This document shows positions 4,604 to 6,512 of a stretch of 6,512 nucleotides of DNA, piece after piece. The position numbers and the translations under genes were made by a program. The stretch covers positions 1 through 6,512 of the forward strand of contig JAOZMT010000125.1 in NCBI GenBank assembly GCA_029934175.1, read 5' to 3'. This DNA is from Victivallales bacterium (GTDB lineage: Bacteria; Verrucomicrobiota; Lentisphaeria; Victivallales; JAUVCU01). The notes under the pieces were generated by a model. The model saw only the letters and a list, made by a program, of their open reading frames with translations, searched no databases and was not told the origin of the DNA. How positions within the stretch are numbered: the first letter of the stretch is position 1; every line of letters starts with the position of its first letter.

Positions 4604-6424
4604 ATGATTAATAAATTAAAAGATAAACTATATCAGCAAGTAGTAATATTTGATGGAGCAATTGGAACTGAAATTTATAATAAAGGATTCTTTATAAATA
4701 CTTCATTTGAACACTTATGTCTAACAAATCCAAAAGCAATATCAAGCATACATGAAGATTATATTTCTGCTGGTGCTGATGTAATTACAACAAATTCTTT
4801 TTCTGCAAACTCTCATAATTTATCTAAATTTGGGCTTGGAGATCAAGTTTACGCTATAAATAAAACATCTGCACAATTAGCAAAGAATGTTAGTGAAGAT
4901 GCTTTAATTGCTGGTTCTGTTGGACCTGTAGGTAAAGTTACTATTGATTTAACTAAAATAAATATTATAGAGATATTAAAGGAACAAATAGCGGCTCTTA
5001 TTGATGGAGGTATAGATTTTATTATGTTTGAAACATTAGTTTCAAAAAATGATATAGAATGTGCGATTTGTGCTATAAATAACTTTCCTGAAACACCTTT
5101 TGTAATAAGTTGTTCAGTTGATAGACACGGGGATTTATTGAAAGGAGATTCTTATTCACAAGCAATAAAACTTATAAATAAAGCAAAAAAGAAACCAACA
5201 GCACTTGGTTTTAATTGTGGTGAAGGTCCAGAAGGATTATTAAGTGCATTAGAAATCTTAAAACCTGAAATTGATTATCCAATTATTCTACAAGCTAATG
5301 CAGGGATGCCTAAGCATATAGATGGCAGAAATTTATATATGACCAGTCCTGAATATTTAACTACTTATGCACACAGATATATAAATTTTGGAGTTAGAGC
5401 CATAGGTGGATGCTGTGGAACAACTCCTGCACATATCGCAGATATTAGCCGAAGTATTAAACCTTTAGCAAAATCAGAATACACTAGTAAACTTATTGTC
5501 CATTCAGAAGAAGAAGAATTATTAGAACCTGTTGAAACAAAAGATAAATCTAGTTTTGGAGAAAAAATAGCTGCTGGTAAATGGGTTACTTCTATTGAAA
5601 TAACTCCTCCTCGAGGATATGATTTGTCATCTACCGTTGAAAAAGCTATTATTTGTAAAGAAGCAGGCGTTGATGCTATCAATATTCCAGATGGACCTCG
5701 TGCAAGTTCAAGATTATCTCCGATTGTTACTGCTATTACTATTTTAGAAAAAGCAAAAATTGAACCAATTCTACATTTTTGTTGCAGAGATAAAAATTTA
5801 ATTGGAATGCAAGCTGATCTTTTAGGTTGTGCGTGTGCTAATATAGGTAATATTTTATTTGTCACTGGTGATCCTCCAAAATTAGGGGATTATCCATTTG
5901 CATCTGCTGTTTTTGATGTAGATTCTGTAGGAATGGTAAAAATTCAAGATCGACTTAATCGTGGAATCGATATAGGAGGAAAATCAATTGGGGGCAAAAC
6001 TAAAACTTTAATAGGTGTTGGAGTTGATCCTAATGCAATAGATATGGAACGAGAATTAAAAAGGACTCGTGAAAAATATCAAAATGGAGCAGAATTTATT
6101 ATATCACAACCAGTTTTTGATGTTTTAGCACTTCAGAAATTTATAGACAATATAAAAGATTTAAAGAATTTTCCATTTATTGCTGGCATTTGGCCTTTAG
6201 CAAGTTATAGGAATGCAGAATTTATGAAAAATGAAGTTCCTGGAGTAGTAGTTCCAGATTCAATAATGGAAAGAATGGCTAAGTATAGTCAAAAAGAAGA
6301 TCAAAAGAAAGAAGGTATTGATATTGCACGCGAAAGTGTAGAACAAATAAAGGATGTAATTCAAGGAGTTCAAGTAAGTGCTCCATTTGGGAATGTTCAA
6401 ACGGCACTGTCAGTATTGAAATAA
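4604..6424 (+). CDS. Bifunctional homocysteine S-methyltransferase / methylenetetrahydrofolate reductase
   Basis: This 606-residue cytosolic fusion resembles Bacillus subtilis YitJ in domain order and length. Residues 1 to about 290 are a homocysteine S-methyltransferase (PF02574) domain: FDGAIGTEI near the start, TNSFSAN (63-69), GSVGP (104-108), and the zinc-thiolate cysteines in GFNCG (Cys205) and GGCCGT (Cys270, Cys271), all present. After a charged linker (about 291-318), residues 320-600 are an MTHFR barrel: EITPP with the likely catalytic Glu332, HFCCRDKN (391-398), FVTGDPPKLGDYP (419-431) in the flavin/folate region, SQPVFD (501-506) and GIWPLASYRNAEF (528-540). The reductase would make 5-methyltetrahydrofolate from 5,10-methylenetetrahydrofolate. 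The first domain would pass a methyl group to homocysteine, giving methionine; its donor (methylfolate or S-methylmethionine) cannot be read from sequence, and there is no cobalamin domain. The leader is too short for an S-box riboswitch. Both domains appear intact. Confidence 0.95.
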   Translation: MINKLKDKLYQQVVIFDGAIGTEIYNKGFFINTSFEHLCLTNPKAISSIHEDYISAGADVITTNSFSANSHNLSKFGLGDQVYAINKTSAQLAKNVSEDALIAGSVGPVGKVTIDLTKINIIEILKEQIAALIDGGIDFIMFETLVSKNDIECAICAINNFPETPFVISCSVDRHGDLLKGDSYSQAIKLINKAKKKPTALGFNCGEGPEGLLSALEILKPEIDYPIILQANAGMPKHIDGRNLYMTSPEYLTTYAHRYINFGVRAIGGCCGTTPAHIADISRSIKPLAKSEYTSKLIVHSEEEELLEPVETKDKSSFGEKIAAGKWVTSIEITPPRGYDLSSTVEKAIICKEAGVDAINIPDGPRASSRLSPIVTAITILEKAKIEPILHFCCRDKNLIGMQADLLGCACANIGNILFVTGDPPKLGDYPFASAVFDVDSVGMVKIQDRLNRGIDIGGKSIGGKTKTLIGVGVDPNAIDMERELKRTREKYQNGAEFIISQPVFDVLALQKFIDNIKDLKNFPFIAGIWPLASYRNAEFMKNEVPGVVVPDSIMERMAKYSQKEDQKKEGIDIARESVEQIKDVIQGVQVSAPFGNVQTALSVLK

Positions 6425-6448
6425 AAACTTACAAAAAACAAGGAATAT

Positions 6449-6512
6449 ATGTCACACAAATTAATAGCTTATGGAGTATCTGACTTTGAAGAAGTTAATG
6501 CAAAAAATGATT
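6449..6512 (+). CDS. 5' end of a gene, probably AAA-ATPase-like (PF09820) protein
   Basis: Only the first 21 codons are present; the gene runs off the right edge. The residues KLIAYGVSDFEEVNAKND match the typical N-terminus of the PF09820 family (pattern: hydrophobic-x-G-[IV]-x-D-F-x-x-[LV], normally followed by a YVDKT-like motif that would lie just past the edge). These proteins usually combine an AAA-ATPase-like region with a C-terminal PD-(D/E)XK-type nuclease-like domain and often occur in many copies per genome; their function is poorly defined. The start is supported by AAGGA at 6440-6444, four bases before the ATG. It begins 24 bases after the fusion-gene stop with no terminator between, so the two may be co-transcribed. 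The identity rests on a very short stretch. Confidence 0.6.
   Translation, partial: MSHKLIAYGVSDFEEVNAKND

Noticed and set aside
5365..5865. 166-codon open frame on the minus strand within the methyltransferase/reductase gene
   Set aside because: It lies wholly inside a well-supported conserved plus-strand gene, has no recognisable motifs, and is explained as a shadow of that gene's codon usage.
1..6512. CRISPR array, insertion sequence, phage or toxin-antitoxin genes
   Set aside because: No regularly spaced repeats, transposase or integrase motifs, or small paired genes were found on either strand.

Overview
The window is very AT-rich (roughly 30 % G+C by eye, not counted). It comes from a bacterium that is probably Gram-negative: it has an exported solute-binding protein, a two-membrane-segment hybrid kinase with a large extracytoplasmic domain, a tRNA gene with encoded CCA, and sigma70-like promoters. 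The gene set (solute-binding protein plus phosphorelay kinase, fused homocysteine methyltransferase/MTHFR, probable PF09820-type AAA-ATPase start) would suit a low-GC relative of the Desulfobacterota, Lentisphaerota or similar phyla. The phylum cannot be fixed from this window.

Layout. Bases 1-495 are non-coding. They hold short repeats (AATCC units at the left edge, a doubled ATCCTGT at 287-301), a G+C-richer hairpin at 347-381, and a strong extended -10 promoter at 433-460. This promoter drives a tight three-gene plus-strand unit: ridA (496-879), a secreted family-3 solute-binding protein (899-1789) and an 851-residue hybrid histidine kinase (1786-4341). The last two overlap by ATGA. A tRNA-Asp(GTC) follows at 4426-4502, and its CCA end forms the base of a textbook rho-independent terminator (4499-4534). 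A new promoter then leads into a 606-residue fused homocysteine S-methyltransferase/methylenetetrahydrofolate reductase (4604-6424). The last 64 bases begin another gene, whose first 21 residues look like the N-terminus of the AAA-ATPase-like (PF09820) family.

How the parts fit. No transporter permease or ATPase gene lies beside the solute-binding protein, and it is translationally coupled to the kinase. The simplest reading is a ligand-sensing pair: the periplasmic protein presents a small solute to the kinase sensor domain, which feeds a His-Asp-His relay inside one polypeptide. No response regulator is in the window, so the output is unknown. RidA, which clears reactive enamine/imine intermediates of amino-acid metabolism, is co-transcribed and hints at an amino acid or amine ligand, but that is only inference. 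The downstream fusion enzyme is a stand-alone transcription unit for the methyl branch of methionine synthesis.

No CRISPR array, phage gene, transposase or clear novel defence system is visible. The most notable items are the ridA/solute-binding protein/phosphorelay-kinase operon, the tRNA/terminator overlap and the repeat-bearing left intergenic region.
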